From: LGRD01 sp031378125
GTDB taxonomy: Bacteria > Pseudomonadota > Gammaproteobacteria > Burkholderiales > Burkholderiaceae_C
Length of the DNA stretch: 6,223 nucleotides
NCBI GenBank assembly: GCA_031378125.1
Contig: JANNDW010000030.1
Location: forward strand, 1 to 6,223
Direction: 5' to 3'
Position 1 is the stretch's first letter, and each line of letters starts with the position of its first letter. Below are positions 6,158-6,223 of this stretch, piece by piece. The notes under the pieces were generated by a model that made no database searches, was not told the origin of the DNA, and saw only the letters and a list, made by a program, of their open reading frames with translations. Both the position numbers and the translations under genes were made by a program.

Positions 6158-6223
6158 ATGGAAGGCCGCGACGATATTCACTACGACGAGCCCGCGTCGG
6201 GGCATCGCCTGCCGCACGACCCG
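6158..6223 (+). CDS. Flavin reductase family protein, N-terminal fragment (runs off window)
   Basis: Only 22 codons are visible, but the segment IHYDEPASGHRLPHDP is a typical beginning of the flavin reductase/FMN-binding split-barrel family, in which a run like PHDPFxAIVxPRPIGW follows. Members bind FMN and reduce or use flavin with NAD(P)H. The ATG at 6158 is 11 nt after the gshA stop, so co-transcription is likely. The ribosome binding site is weak (GAG directly before the ATG). An ATG at 6147 opens another frame that gives no recognisable protein. Confidence 0.7.
   Translation, partial: MEGRDDIHYDEPASGHRLPHDP

Noticed and set aside
1..6223. CRISPR arrays, insertion sequences, tRNA or rRNA genes
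   Set aside because: No regularly spaced repeats, transposase motifs, terminal inverted repeats or RNA gene signatures were seen on either strand.

Overview
The window is a tightly packed, all-plus-strand stretch of a GC-rich proteobacterial genome. The protein sequences and the E. coli-type gshA fit a betaproteobacterium of the order Burkholderiales (Rubrivivax/Leptothrix/Hydrogenophaga-like). That placement is inferred from general protein resemblance and base composition, not from a marker gene.

Left part (1-1456): the 3' portion of hypX (also called hoxX). Its product makes the CO ligand of the [NiFe]-hydrogenase active site under aerobic conditions. The hydrogenase and the other hyp genes presumably lie upstream, outside the window.

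Middle part (1443-4459): four genes follow on the same strand, three of them starting inside the gene before. They are a 171-aa homologue of pyruvoyl-dependent arginine decarboxylase with an intact Ser-Ser self-cleavage site, a 159-aa DUF4188 protein, a 571-aa class V PLP enzyme of the SufS/cysteine desulfurase type, and a 74-aa three-helix membrane protein. The 11-14 nt overlaps indicate translational coupling. The 105-nt gap before the DUF4188 gene may hold a 26-codon ORF. No obvious terminator ends the series before a 130-nt spacer at 4460-4589.

Right part (4590-6223): gshA (glutamate-cysteine ligase, E. coli type, 518 aa), then the first 22 codons of a flavin reductase family gene. This looks like an ordinary chromosomal neighbourhood.

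The most interesting point is the pairing of hypX with a predicted pyruvoyl decarboxylase-family protein and a desulfurase-like PLP enzyme. Whether these serve hydrogenase maturation, one-carbon or sulfur supply, or are just neighbours cannot be settled from this window. I see no tRNA, rRNA, CRISPR array, insertion sequence or phage gene.
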